From NCBI GenBank assembly GCA_030142905.1, contig JASJOG010000153.1:573501-637500 (forward strand): a stretch of DNA of 64,000 nt, read 5' to 3'. The position numbers and the translations under genes were made by a program. The notes under the pieces were generated by a model. It was not told where the DNA came from. It did not search any database and was given only the letters and a program-made list of their open reading frames with translations. Position 1 is the stretch's first letter. Each line of letters begins with the position of its first letter. Origin of the DNA: Heliopora coerulea (taxonomy: Eukaryota; Cnidaria; Anthozoa; Scleralcyonacea; Helioporidae). This document shows, piece by piece, positions 53,964 to 64,000 of the stretch.

Positions 53964-54072
53964 TGTAGTATTCATTGGTAATTGTGAAGTGTGATTTAAA
54001 ATTTACATATGTAATTAGATGCCCACATGTATAAAAGAGGGAAATTAGTTAACAAAGAGGAGGAACATTACA
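53964..54072 (+). repeat. Gypsy 2 5' LTR (109 bp)
   Basis: TGTAGTATTCATTGG...ATTACA. Aligns with 61860-61966 with scattered differences, more diverged than gypsy 1 LTRs. Confidence 0.85.
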
Positions 54073-54850
54073 TTTGATGATGAGGACGAAGTCAACAATA
54101 AGCTTGACATGGTGAAGTACTCGTAAGTGGAAATGACAGCACTACTGATGTTCCCAACTGTTGATTTGCAAGGAGACCTTAGCCAGGAGTGGAAGAAATA
54201 TGAGTCAAGGTTCAAGAACTTAACGTTGATTATGAACATTACGAATGCTGCCTGAAAGAAAGCAATATTATTGCAGTACATGGGAGAAGTCAACGAAATA
54301 TTTGATACAGATGTGGAACAAGCAGACCAAAACAAATATGAATTTGGAAAAGCTGAAAAAGCCTTGAGAAGCTATTTTACACCACAAAAGAACATAGAGT
54401 AAGAGGTCTACAAACTTCGTCAAGCTAAACAACTTCCGGGAAAAGACATTACTGTATATTGTACCTGACTAAAGCAATGAGCAAAATAGTGCAAGTTCCA
54501 TAATGAGAAAAGAAAAATAAAGATACAGATTATGCAGACAGGTATATCATTGAAGCTTAGAAGAAAGAAGAAAAGCCTTACCTGACCCTGAGGAGAAAAT
54601 TCTATGGATTGCAAATGCCATGGAACTATCTGAACTCCAACCAGAAGATATCAAAAGTGAAAACCGACTCATAAATAAATTCCCACAGATAATGAATGAT
54701 AGCCAATTGAAATTGAAACATTGCTTCTGTGGTTATCAACATATTCTGTTGAAAGAGAACTGTTCTGCCTGTAGGAAGCAATGTCAAAGATGCCAGAAAT
54801 GGATTAATTTAAGTATCTGTTGTAACAAGAAACAAGAAGCATCAAAGTGA
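54073..54850 (+). pseudogene. Gypsy 2 Gag
   Basis: With several stops the frame reads LSQEWKKYESRFKNLTLIMN, ALRSYFTPQKNIE and EVYKLRQAKQLPGKDITVYC, parallel to gypsy 1 Gag (YFSPQKHVDYEIFKFRDAKQ), then a Cys-rich segment (CGYQHILLKENC...CQRCQKW). It is inactive. Confidence 0.75.
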
Positions 54851-54949
54851 AGTAGGCAATCGAGAATTACCATAAAAACTACTCCCTAAGGATGTAACCA
54901 TCAAGTAAACAACTTAAATAAGACTAAAGATGAGTCTAGCTCAGAGGAA

Positions 54950-55928
54950 GAATATGTGTTTTCAACTATGACAGTTAGTGCCCTGTCGTGCCACAACAAA
55001 ATACCTCAATTGAAACTAAAGATTAGCGGAACTTTTCTTACTGTTAAGGTAGATACAGGTGCAACTGTCAATCTGTTGGATGAAATCAGCCTTGCTAAGC
55101 TTAAGACGAGGTTCAAACTAAGTAAGGCATAGAAAGAAATATTTCCATGTGGCTCGAGCAGATCACTACCAATTGTTGTGAAATGTTATTGTGAGATTGA
55201 GACTTCTACAAAGGTCAGTGTGGAAGTTTCCTTCATTGTTAAGGAAAGAATGGCTGTTTGATTAGCTGTAAGACCTGGCAAACAGTGGGTTTGGTTCAAT
55301 CGGTAGAAAGTTATGTGGAATTAGATAAAGCGGAGTCACTGGTAGAGTCACCACGATCTATATCAAGATCTTGAAAAATTGAAAGGATTCCAAGTGGACC
55401 TACATGTGGATAAAGACGTTCAACCACACCATAGAGTTCCTTTCCATGGTTGAAAACACATCAAAGCAATATTAAAGCATGACAACTCCCACACCATAGG
55501 TATCGCCAGTGGTCGTGGTTCTGAAGAAAGGCAGAAAGGTTTGAGTCTGTGTGGATATGTGGCAAGTTAACAAAGCCATATATAGAGAGACATATCACCC
55601 TGACTGTCGATTAATACATTAATTATTTGAATGCAGCCAAGTAGTTTAGTAAATTTGATTTAAACCAAGCTTACAATCAGTTGGAATTGGCCCCTGAATC
55701 AAGATATCTGGCAATGTTTTCAACTACCTGGGTCTCCAACCAGGCCAAAGATTGAACTTTGGCACCAGTTGTGTTTCAAGAAGCATTAAGTGTGCTAAAG
55801 GGAGTCAAACAGCAGTGATGATATCCTGATCTTTGAAGTATTTGACACCAATCATGACCCGAATTTGAAAGCCACACTGGAAAGAACAAGGGAGTGTGGG
55901 CTTACCTTAAATAAAGAGAAACGTATCT
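54950..55928 (+). pseudogene. Gypsy 2 Pol, part 1 (protease and RT N-terminal half)
   Basis: Protease motif VDTGATVNLLDE (55050 on) is intact in residue terms. RT remnants follow: VCVDMWQVNKAI, FDLNQAYNQLELAPES, the region before the YxDD-type site, and ECGLTLNKEKRIF up to the Penelope-like insertion. Multiple stops and shifts. Confidence 0.78.
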
Positions 55929-55940
55929 TCAACAAAAGAA
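55929..55940. repeat. 12-bp target duplication of the Penelope-like dimer, left copy
   Basis: TCAACAAAAGAA, repeated exactly at 59831-59842. On the left, 37 nt of unmatched sequence (55941-55977) lie between it and the element's mirrored end. Confidence 0.85.
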
Positions 55941-56049
55941 TCATTGTGATTGAACAGCCAGGTGGGAAAAGAAGTTTAGTTAAAAATATAATAGCCCAGC
56001 AAACAAGTTTAAATAAAGGCATAATGGAACCATATCTTTAAAAGAATTT

Positions 56050-56096
56050 TATTGACTAATGTTTCATTACTTAACCAGTAACATCATCAGAGTAAT
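56050..56096 (-). ncRNA. Hammerhead ribozyme motif, left arm (apparently intact core)
   Basis: On the minus strand: CTGATGA (56084-56090), stem II TGTTACT/AGTAA with a short loop, GAAAC (56061-56065), a 2-bp stem III with ATTA loop, then GTC (56054-56056) as cleavage site. This is the minimal type I hammerhead layout known from Penelope-like elements. Stem I pairing is weak and partly mismatched, so activity is uncertain. Confidence 0.72.
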
Positions 56097-56257
56097 TATT
56101 TACAGGAGTTGAGAGGCTTATATAGCTAACTGTTACAAAAATAGTGATGAAAGAATGTCACAAAGGATTAGTGGAATGAGTGCGAATAATAAAGTGGTGA
56201 AGAATTAGACATGTGAAGAATTTAATTAGAGGGGGAAAAAATTAAAAAAAAAAAATG

Positions 56258-57862
56258 TCAAAAAATTGCTAAGGGAAAGGATCTAATATTAGCATTAAGA
56301 GACAGTTGCATTCTAGAAATTAACAGACTTTCTTGCAGAAGAACATCAAACTGAGTTGAGCCAGAGGATAAGATTTTGAAATCATCAAATGAGATTTCAT
56401 GGTCGGTTTTCACCTTGTGTGAAAGGACACTAGATAGTGTAGAGAGTGAGAGCGGTTTTCCAGTGTAGGCTGAAATACCTATGTGATCGCAGATCCTAGT
56501 GTGTAATAAAGGCATGTTTTGCCTATGTATGACGCCTGGCAGCGTCAGCATGTGAATTAGTAGAGTACATGGGATCTCAATTTGAGTGGTAAACGATCTT
56601 TAAGATGGAAAAAGTTAGACAGACAAGAAACGGGCCAAAAAGCAATACGAATTTGGAGGTGTGGATGGGCTGACGAAAGTAATTTGGTAACTTGTTCACG
56701 AATTTGTAGGCCATGATTTCCAGTGAAAGGTAAAACTAAAGAAAGTAAGAGCCTAGGTGCCGTAAGAGGTTTTACAGGAGGATGAGAAATTTTGTTTAAA
56801 AAAATTCGAAAACAGTGGTGTCCAAGAATCTGCATGGATATCCCTTTTGTTTTAATAAAGTTTTCAGTTTCTCAAGTTTGCGTGGAAAATATTGTAAGAG
56901 GAGCTTAGTTTAAAATAACGAAACATCAAATTGTAAATTAATCCCTTTTTAAACATGAGGGGTATAAAACTTTCAAAGTTGGTGAAAAGCCCAGTGAAAG
57001 TTGGTTTGTGATAAACTGAGGTGACAAATAAACCATTAGAGCATTGGATTTTAATGTCAAGAAACGGAAGTGTTTTGTCAGCTTCAATTTCACAAGTAAA
57101 ATTACTGCAGGTGTGTTGGGAATTTAGATAATCTAAAAAGGGAGTAATGTCTTTAGATTTAAACAAAATAAAACAATCGTCAACGTAACGCTTGTAATAT
57201 ATGGGTTTGAACTGAGCGGGGCAAATTTTAAGCCAATTTTGTTCGTGATACGAAAGAAAAATGTTGGCAAACAAGGGATCGAGAGGCGAACCCATAGCGA
57301 CACCTTCAATTTGATCAAAAAATCTACCTCTGAAAGTAAAGTGACAATTTTTGACCGATAAATTAAGGAGTTGCTTAAGCTGTTCACGAGAAAAACCTTG
57401 AAATAACTGATCAAGAATAATATCTATGGTTTCATCAATGGGTATGTTGGTGAAGAGTGAGGTGATATCAAAACTGGCCATTATTAAGTTACTAGAATTA
57501 ATATTGAGGGAAAATAAATCCTGAATGAAAGAGAAAGAATCACTAAGTACGGACCTAAGGAAAGAGGGCGAAGCAAAAGAATGAGAAACTTAGCTAAATT
57601 ATAAGAATGAGTCCCGATTGCCGATAAAATAGGTCTTAGAGGAATGTTGGTCTTGTGTACCTTTGGCAAGCCATATATTATACCAGGTCGGGAAACCGTT
57701 GGTGACAACTGTTTAAGCTGTTCATCGGTGATCGTGTTGGTCTTCTTAAGTTCTTTGAGAAAGGTTTGTATTTTATTCTAACGTTTTATCGTGGTCTTGA
57801 CAGGGTCATCCAGCAGAGGTTTAAATTTGTTAGTATCCTGCAAAGTATCTTCCATCTTGGAT
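56258..57862 (-). pseudogene. Penelope-like RT and GIY-YIG-type nuclease, left arm
   Basis: Leftward from the centre: GSRPGIIYGLPKVHKT-like start region (SRPGIIYGLPKVHK), MASFDITSLFTNIPIDE (motif A), DQIEGVAMGSPLDPLFANIF (motif B), YKRYVDDCFILFKSKD (active site YVDD), then after frame changes a C-terminal HTRICDHIGISAYTGKPLS...SFDDFKIL, typical of the Penelope-like GIY-YIG nuclease end. Stops and shifts occur near 57484, 56860 and 56555. The two copies share the same breaks, so the source copy was already defective. Confidence 0.9.
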
Positions 57863-57867
57863 TCAGC

Positions 57868-59565
57868 CTGAATCTGAAGTCTGAAGGATGATAACAATAT
57901 CATTATTATTAAGCCAGACAAGGGCAATGGTGTGGTTGTCTTAGACAAGGCTGACTATGAATCTAAGATGGAAGATATTTTGCAGGATACCGACAAATTT
58001 AAACCTCTGTTGGATGACCCTGTCAAGACCACGATAAAATGTTAGAATAAAATACGAACCTTTCTCAAAGAACTTAAGAAGACCAACGCGATCACTGATG
58101 AACAGCTAAAACAGTTGTCACCAACGGGTTCCCGACCTGGTATAATATATGGCTTGCCAAAGGTACACAAGACCAACATTCCTCTAAGACCTATTTTATC
58201 GGCAATCGGGACTCATTCTTATAATTTAGCTAAGTTTCTCATTCTTTTGCTTCGCCCTCTTTCCTTAGGTCCGTACTTAGTGATTCTTTCTCTTTCATTC
58301 AGGATTTATTTTCCCTCAATATTAATTCTAGTAACTTAATAATGGCCAGTTTTGATATCACCTCACTCTTCACCAACATACCCATTGATGAAACCATAGA
58401 TATTATTCTTGATCAGTTATTTCAAGGTTTTTCTCTTGAACAGCTTAAGCAACTCCTTAATTTATCGGTCAAAAATTGTCACTTTACTTTCAGAGGTAGA
58501 TTTTTTGATCAAATTGAAGGTGTCGCTATGGGTTCGCCTCTCGATCCCTTGTTTGCCAACATTTTTCTTTCTTATCATGAACAAAATTGGCTTAAAATTT
58601 GCCCTGCTCAGTTCAAACCCATATATTACAGGCGTTACATTGACGATTGTTTTATTTTGTTTAAATCTAAAGACATTACTCCCTTTTTAGATTATCTAAA
58701 TTCCCAACACACCTGCAGTAATTTTACTTGTGAAATTGAAGCTGACAAAACACTTCCGTTTCTTGACATTAAAATCCAACGCTCTAATGGTTCATTTGTT
58801 ACCTCAGTTTATCACAAACCAACTTTCACTGGGCTTTTCACCAACTTTGAAAGTTTTATACCCCTCATGTTTAAAAAGGGATTAATTTACAATTTGATGT
58901 TTCATTATTTTAAACTAAGCTCCTCTTATGATATTTTCCATGCGAACTTGAGAAACTGAAAACTTTATTAAAACAAAAGGGATATCCACGCAGATTCTTG
59001 GACACCACTGTTTTTGAATTTTTTTAAACAAAATTTCTCATCCTCCTGTAAAACCTCTTACGGCACCTAGGCTCTTACTTTCTTTAGTTTTACCTTTCAC
59101 TGGAAATCATGGCCTACAAATTCGTGAACAAGTTACCAAATTACTTTCATCAGCCCATCCACACCTCCAAATTCGTATTGCTTTTTGGCCTGTTTCTCGT
59201 CTGCCTAACTTTTTCCATCTTAAAGATCGTTTACCACTCAAATTGAGATCCCATGTACTTTACTAATTCACGTGCTGATGCTGCCAGGCGTCATATATAG
59301 GCAAAACATGCCTTTATTACACACTAGGATCTGCGATCGCATAGGTATTTCAGCCTACACTGGAAAACCGCTCTCACGCTCTACACTATCTAGTGTCCTT
59401 TCACACAAGGTGAAAACCGACCATGAAATCTCATTTGATGATTTCAAAATCTTATCCTCTGGCTCAACTCAGTTTGATGTTCTTCTGCAAGAAAGTCTGT
59501 TAATTTCTAGAATGCAACTGTCTCTTAACGCTAATATTAGATCCTTTCCCTTAGCAATTTTTTGA
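57868..59565 (+). pseudogene. Penelope-like RT and GIY-YIG-type nuclease, right arm
   Basis: It begins with NNIIIIKPDKGNGVVVLDKA, an N-terminal Penelope-like motif missing from the left arm, then SRPGIIYGLPKVHK, motif A MASFDITSLFTNIP, motif B EGVAMGSPLDPLFANIF, active site YRRYIDDCFILFKS and the HTRICDRIGISAYTGKPLS nuclease end. Frame changes occur at positions equivalent to those in the left arm. RT copies the element's RNA; the nuclease nicks the target. Confidence 0.9.
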
Positions 59566-59727
59566 CATTTTTTTTTTTTTTTTTATTTTTTCCCCCTCTA
59601 ATTAAATTCTTCACATGTCTAATTCTTCACCACTTTATTATTCGCACTCATTCCACTAATCCTTTGTGACATTCTTTCATCACTATTTTTGTAACAGTTA
59701 GCTATATAAGCCTCTCAACTCCTGTAA

Positions 59728-59770
59728 TTACTCTGATGATGTTACTAGTTAAGTAATGAAACAGTCAATA
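59728..59770 (+). ncRNA. Hammerhead ribozyme motif, right arm (stem III damaged)
   Basis: CTGATGA (59733-59739), stem II TGTTACT/AGTAA and GAAAC (59758-59762) are present, but the ATT of the stem III loop is missing before AGTC, so stem III cannot close. Compare 56050-56096. Confidence 0.65.
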
Positions 59771-59830
59771 AAGATATGGTTCCATTATGCCTTTATTTAA
59801 ACTTGTTTGCTGGGCTATTATATTTTTAAC

Positions 59831-59842
59831 TCAACAAAAGAA
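59831..59842. repeat. 12-bp target duplication of the Penelope-like dimer, right copy
   Basis: TCAACAAAAGAA, followed directly by gypsy 2 RT sequence (FQGYVFTEHGITPDPTKAAAIKEF). Confidence 0.85.
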
Positions 59843-61560
59843 GATTAATTTTTCAAGGATACGTCTTTACAGAACATGGAATCACACCAGACCCTACCAA
59901 AGCTGCAGCAATTAAAGAATTTACTTAGCTAAAAGATGCATCTGAGGTAAGAAGCTTGCTGGGCATGACCAACTTTTGTTGTTGTTTTATCAAAAACTAT
60001 GCAACATTGATGGAGTCTCTATGAGACTTATAAAGAATGGTTTTCTGTTTACATGGATGGAGAAGTAAGAGAGAGCCTTGGAGGAACTATGAGATGCCCT
60101 CACAAACATGTGTGAAAATGCCTGTTTCAATTGTGATAAAATTACTGAAGGATTCACTGATGGTAGTCCAGTTTGTGTTGCTGCTGTTCTTACTCAGAAA
60201 GATAATTGCTTATGGCAGCTGAGCTTTATCATCTATGGAGTGGAACTACTCACAGCTGGAGAGAGAAAGTTCAGCTGTAGAGTGGGAATGTGAACACTTC
60301 CACCTGTACTTATATAAAGAAAGATTTACTGTATTCACTGACCATAAACTATTGGTGGGTATTAAAACCCTGTTGATTACCAATGAAGACACCCATTGCC
60401 GGATGTTAAGCCAAATAGCTGCCAACAGAAAGTAGCTGAAGAGTTTGTCAATTACCTAGCTGAAAATTCAACACCCAAAACAATGAACCTGAATGACTGG
60501 AAACTGGTATCAACCTAAAGATCTGCAAGTTAGCATTACAAACTTTCAGTCTTTTGACAAAGTCAAGGAAGAACTTTGTATGCTTCCTGATGTGCTTTTG
60601 TGAGGACAACCATTTTTCCCAATTTACTATGAGATAAAGTGATGGACATCGCTCATGAAGGTCACATGGGAATGACAAATATGAAAATATTAATGCACAA
60701 AAAAGTATGGTTTCCAAAGATCAATCAATTGGTTGAAGAGAAAATAAAATCCTGCATTGCTTGTCAAACAACACCAAGAATCAAAAGAGAGCCTTTACAC
60801 ATGTCAGAGTTACCAAGAGCATCTTGGACATAAGTGAGTGTGGACTTTGGCCTGGTGCCTGCTGCATCAAATGAGTATTTGGTCATCCTTTTTGACAACT
60901 ACACAAGATTTCCTGTTGTGGAAGTAGTGCAATTGACATCAGCTAGAGCCATTATACCATGTCTGGATAAGATCTTTTCTAAATTTGGTATTCCTCAAGT
61001 GTTGAAATTTGATAATGGTCCTCCATTTAACAGTTGTGACTTTAATGAGTTCTCAAAATACCTGGGTTTCAAGCACAGGAAAATTGCTCCATATTGGCCT
61101 CATGCTAATGGTGAGGTGGAAAGATACATGCATACAATAAAGGAAGTTATAAAGGCTGCAGTAATGGAAAGCAAGAGATGTATAAGCTTCTACACAACTA
61201 CACAACTACTGAACTACTCCTCAGACATCCACTAAAGTACCCTCAGCAACAGCACTTTCTGGCCATCCAATAAAGACCTGCCCACCACAAGTAGTAGCAC
61301 AACTAGAAAATGATGAAATCTTATGCCGATCCAAAGTTTAACATCAGATATAGTACTTTTGAAGAATGACCACAATAGCAAAAGGTTTCCACAGTATGAT
61401 CCATGTCTTTATGAAGAAGGAAGCAAGAAAAGGATCTATGGTCACTGGAAGGAGAGATTCCAACTAAATTACTTGCAATTCATCCTCCTTCAAACCAGTT
61501 GTAACATAAGGGCAAGAGGAAGAATACATGTGTGCTCCAGAATTAGAAGAAAGATCTGAA
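59843..61560 (+). pseudogene. Gypsy 2 Pol, part 2 (RT thumb, RNase H, integrase)
   Basis: RT/connection: FQGYVFTEHGITPDPTKAAA and SEVRSLLGMTNF. RNase H: LERESSAVEWECEHFHLYLYKERF and VFTDHKLL. Integrase: zinc region AHEGHMGM...CIACQ, then VDFGLVP, KFDNGPPF and NGEVERYM, retaining the three catalytic acidic residues. Two integrase pieces (60639-60833 and 60834-61235) are separated by one stop at 60831. A basic C-terminal tail reaches ~61560. Inactive overall. Confidence 0.85.
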
Positions 61561-61859
61561 GAAAGTAGACTCTGAAAGTAGTCTTGAACAACAGAGAAGG
61601 TATCTTCTGAGAGTAGAAAACCACTGGATAGATATACAAGTAACTGATTTATCCTCTATAAGTGTACTGATGTTTGTATTTGATATTTAAGAAACCTATG
61701 TGTGCAACATCACGCTATGCCTGTATGTTGATTTAATTTACTTTAGATAAATTAGAAAGATGTGTTTAGGATAATTATTTTGACAATTTAGTTTTATGTG
61801 AGGAAATTGTGTTTGTTTTACCTTGTTTTTATCAACTTGTCTATTAAAGAGTAGAGAGA

Positions 61860-61966
61860 TGCAGTATCACTGTTAATTGTAAAGTGTGATTTAAATGTAG
61901 TGATATAATTAGATTCCCACATGTATGTATGAGGGAAATCAGTTAATAAAGAGGAGCAAAGTAACA
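61860..61966 (+). repeat. Gypsy 2 3' LTR (107 bp)
   Basis: TGCAGTATCACTG...GTAACA. Partner of 53964-54072. Confidence 0.85.
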
Positions 61967-62260
61967 GCTGTAGCACATTGTATGTTGGGCAAACAGCCTG
62001 TGATTTACACATATAGGTCTCAGACCACTCAGGATTCTCTCCTTTGACAGAGAAGAAATGTTCAAGTCCTTCTTTTTCTAACATCTTACCCTACTGAAAC
62101 TGGTCATTCTGATTCGATAAACGATTTATGTATCCAAACTACCAATTCAAGAAAGTCTTCTTATTAGCAAACTAATATTCTCTATTACCCACTTCCTTTA
62201 TTCCAATTCTCTCTCAATCGAACCTTGCCACCAATTTTTCTTACATATAAGATATAATGT
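61967..62260 (+). mobile_element. Older Penelope-like inverted pair, right arm, part 2
   Basis: Continues TLYVGQTACDLHI...SDHSGFSPLTEKKCSS from 53963 across gypsy 2: the GIY-YIG-type nuclease start and end region with stops. It is mirrored at 53440-53680. Confidence 0.72.
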
Positions 62261-62267
62261 TATATGG

Positions 62268-62880
62268 TAGCATTGTTTGGGGCTCCTGTTCAAACAAAAG
62301 TACTGACAAAATATTCAAGTCACAGAAAAGAGCTGCCCATGTGATCCTTGATGCAGACATGAAAGAAAGAAGTAGTGTAATGTTTAAAAAAACTCGACTG
62401 GTTGCCAATTAGAGATGAAATTGCAATATATAAAAGAATCAATGGTGCTGATATCCTCAAAAGGAATGCAGATCTAAGTACGAGGTCAACCAGGGATGCA
62501 TCTATAAATTTAGTTTGTCCTGAATTTAGAAGAGACCGAAGGGGGAAGAACCTTTGAGGTTACTAGTGCAAGATTGTGGAATAGTATCCCTGTAAATATT
62601 AAGACAAAGAACTCTTACAGTTCCTTTAATTTGGTCATATGTAAATATTTTCTGGTTAAATGTTTTTCTATATTGTAATTTAACTAGCTATTGACAACAT
62701 CTAATTTTAAATTGTTCATGTTATTTTACATAAGATAATTTATTTAGATTCATATTTCATAATTGAATTTCTACTCATTGTCAATGTTTATATTTATCAT
62801 GTATTTATACATACAAAGTGTCATATTTTGAGGGCCACAAGTTCATCAGTGTAAACTGGCAAATGTTACCCTGATTAAAT
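62268..62880 (+). pseudogene. LINE RT C-terminal fragment (CR1/L2-type style)
   Basis: With frame changes it reads MLYGSIVWGSCSNKSTDKIFKSQKRAAHVILDADMKERS, then a segment ending in an ARLWNSIPVNIK-like stretch, the usual end of non-LTR RT proteins, followed by an AT-rich tail. It splits the Penelope-like right arm: the flanking tail sequence resumes at ~62890. Confidence 0.65.
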
Positions 62881-62889
62881 AAATCTATA

Positions 62890-63600
62890 TATTTTAATTA
62901 CCAAATGTTTTTGTTTCAATAAAACATTAATCTTACTAAATACATAATTCTTCCAATTGAATCATGGCTTTGCTGGGCATTCATCTTTGTATTACATTTA
63001 AGATTCCCACCTGGTTGCTCAACTGCAACGATTTTAAAAGATCTGGCTAATTTCAAGTCTATCTTTTTATCAAATGACTACTCAGGGTAAATAGTCGATA
63101 AGCTCTTTGACTATAATAGCACCAACAAAGAAAAATTTATTGCAAAACTACCCTGGTTAGGAGATATCTCAGCAAATTATTTTGAAAGGGCTCTCAAAAA
63201 ATGCCATGGAAAAGACATTTTTTACAACAAAAATCTGTTGCATATTTTTAAAAGGACTATCCTACCACTGCCACCTAAAGATTCTCTTCCTGGTTTTTCA
63301 TCAAGTTGTGTGATTTGTGGTTCTCACTATGCAGGTAGAATAACTCAATGGTTAAGTGAAAGCATCAAGCAGCATGTGTCAAGTGTTATACGAAACAAGG
63401 CTGTACCTAAAAGACAACATAGTTCTGCTCAAACAATTAATTGTGATTATGCAATTGGTCAACAGATGTTGTGTGGATACCTGTTCAGACTCCAAATTTA
63501 GCATCCTGGCAAATTGCCATTCAGAATTCCTTTTGAAGATAATGGAGTCCAAATGTATTAAGTTTAATGATGCAGATCTCTGCCAACAAAAATAATTAAT
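62890..63600 (+). mobile_element. Older Penelope-like inverted pair, right arm, part 3 (GIY-YIG-type segment)
   Basis: Mirror of 52776-53290: KFIAKLPWLGDISANYFERALKKC, TILPLPPKDSLPGFSSSCVICGSHYAGRITQWLSESIKQHV, then DSKFSILANCHSEFLLKIMESKCIKFNDADLCQQK, which fits the C-terminal end of retroelement GIY-YIG nucleases. Several frame breaks. Confidence 0.7.
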
Positions 63601-64000
63601 TTTTAATTTGGCATTGTTTTGATGTTTAATCCCCCCTGTGTGGGATGATATTGTCATCTTTACATCAGGTATAAGTATAAGCAGAAAACTGTCTTCTTAG
63701 CAGTTACCAGACGTTTGTACCAGAAGAGTGGTCTGCCAGAATGAATAGTGAAATTGTCTCACTCTGTGGGGGTTCCTAATAGTTCTTTTCAGAACTGCCT
63801 AGTATAACCATTTACCATGATTTATTACCACAAAAAAGAAAACATATTAATATTATGTCAGTTAACCCTTTCATGCATGTTTTTCTCTTCCACAAAAAAA
63901 GAAATCCAAAATATTCGAAGAGTATTAACTACCAACTAACAATTACAAAAAAAATATGATTTGCTCTTATTACATAATTGGAATTTGTTGTTGCTGAAGA
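63601..64000. other. Unannotated right edge
   Basis: No feature recognised beyond short frames and a C-rich run at ~63631. Confidence 0.4.

Larger units (their letters stand above)
55941..59831. mobile_element. Penelope-like element inserted as a head-to-head inverted dimer
   Basis: Two near-identical copies face outward from a centre at ~57865: the left arm 55978-57862 (minus) and the right arm 57868-59831 (plus). The outer ends are identical (AGTTAAAAATATAATAGCCC in each reading), and a single 12-bp TSD flanks the whole unit, so both arms arrived in one event. The left arm is shorter at its 5' end by ~90 nt. Each arm has RT plus GIY-YIG-type nuclease remnants and a 3' hammerhead-like motif. 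Confidence 0.92.
53964..61966 (+). mobile_element. Ty3/gypsy LTR retrotransposon 2, split by a Penelope-like dimer
   Basis: LTRs at 53964-54072 and 61860-61966 (~108 bp, both TG...CA) are flanked by an exact GCTGT duplication (53959-53963 and 61967-61971). Joining the flanks restores the Penelope-like sequence seen in the opposite arm (CGATGCTGTAGCA...). Inside are Gag, protease, RT, RNase H and integrase remnants with many stops. The Penelope-like dimer (55978-59831) sits in the RT domain. Confidence 0.9.

Overview
The window is metazoan genomic DNA made up largely of transposable elements, with one long intact-looking Polinton (Maverick) near the left end. I see no single-copy host gene, rRNA or tRNA. 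The mix of families (Crypton-like tyrosine recombinase, Tc1, pogo, Harbinger, short-LTR Ty3/gypsy, Penelope-like elements with hammerhead motifs) and many CGA-to-TGA stops, the mark of CpG methylation, suggest an invertebrate such as a cnidarian or mollusc. The exact lineage is inference.

Layout. 1-1011: decayed Crypton-type recombinase. 1116-1658 and 19808-19854: a small Tc1-like element split by the Polinton. 1659-19801: Polinton of 18,143 bp with 6-bp target duplication ATCCCC, AG/CT termini and ~578-bp inverted repeats. 19858-25740: mostly unrecognised DNA with a 396-bp tandem duplication. 25750-29420: pogo-like transposase plus a divergent HIRAN-like gene and tRNA-SINE-like copies. 28195-31063: miniature elements. 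31525-41061: Harbinger element holding a Ty3/gypsy (32487-36912) and a hAT-like miniature element (37984-39359). 45070-47160: integrase-like and HECT-like gene pair. 48856-50700: fragments of an unidentified mobile gene, a LINE and a Penelope-like element. 52776-63600: a Penelope-like inverted pair, broken by a second gypsy (53964-61966), itself broken by a younger Penelope-like inverted dimer (55978-59831).

The Polinton carries a virus-like gene set: protein-primed DNA polymerase (broken), retroviral-type integrase with chromodomain, FtsK/HerA-type packaging ATPase, double-jelly-roll major capsid candidate, minor capsid (penton) candidate, a large tail-anchored protein, several small membrane proteins, a coiled-coil protein, a SAP/NUMOD-like DNA-binding protein and a predicted myristoylated protein. 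Its most striking genes are two adjacent fibre-like proteins built from phage-tail-fibre-type repeats (GG.M.G....KKYVDD) ending in lectin/laminin-G-like domains: candidate receptor-binding fibres. No adenain-like protease was found. Ten start codons sit in an identical ATAAATG context preceded by a TATA-like run, similar to poxvirus late promoters. Virion genes are mostly open while the polymerase has five lesions, so this copy is probably not autonomous.
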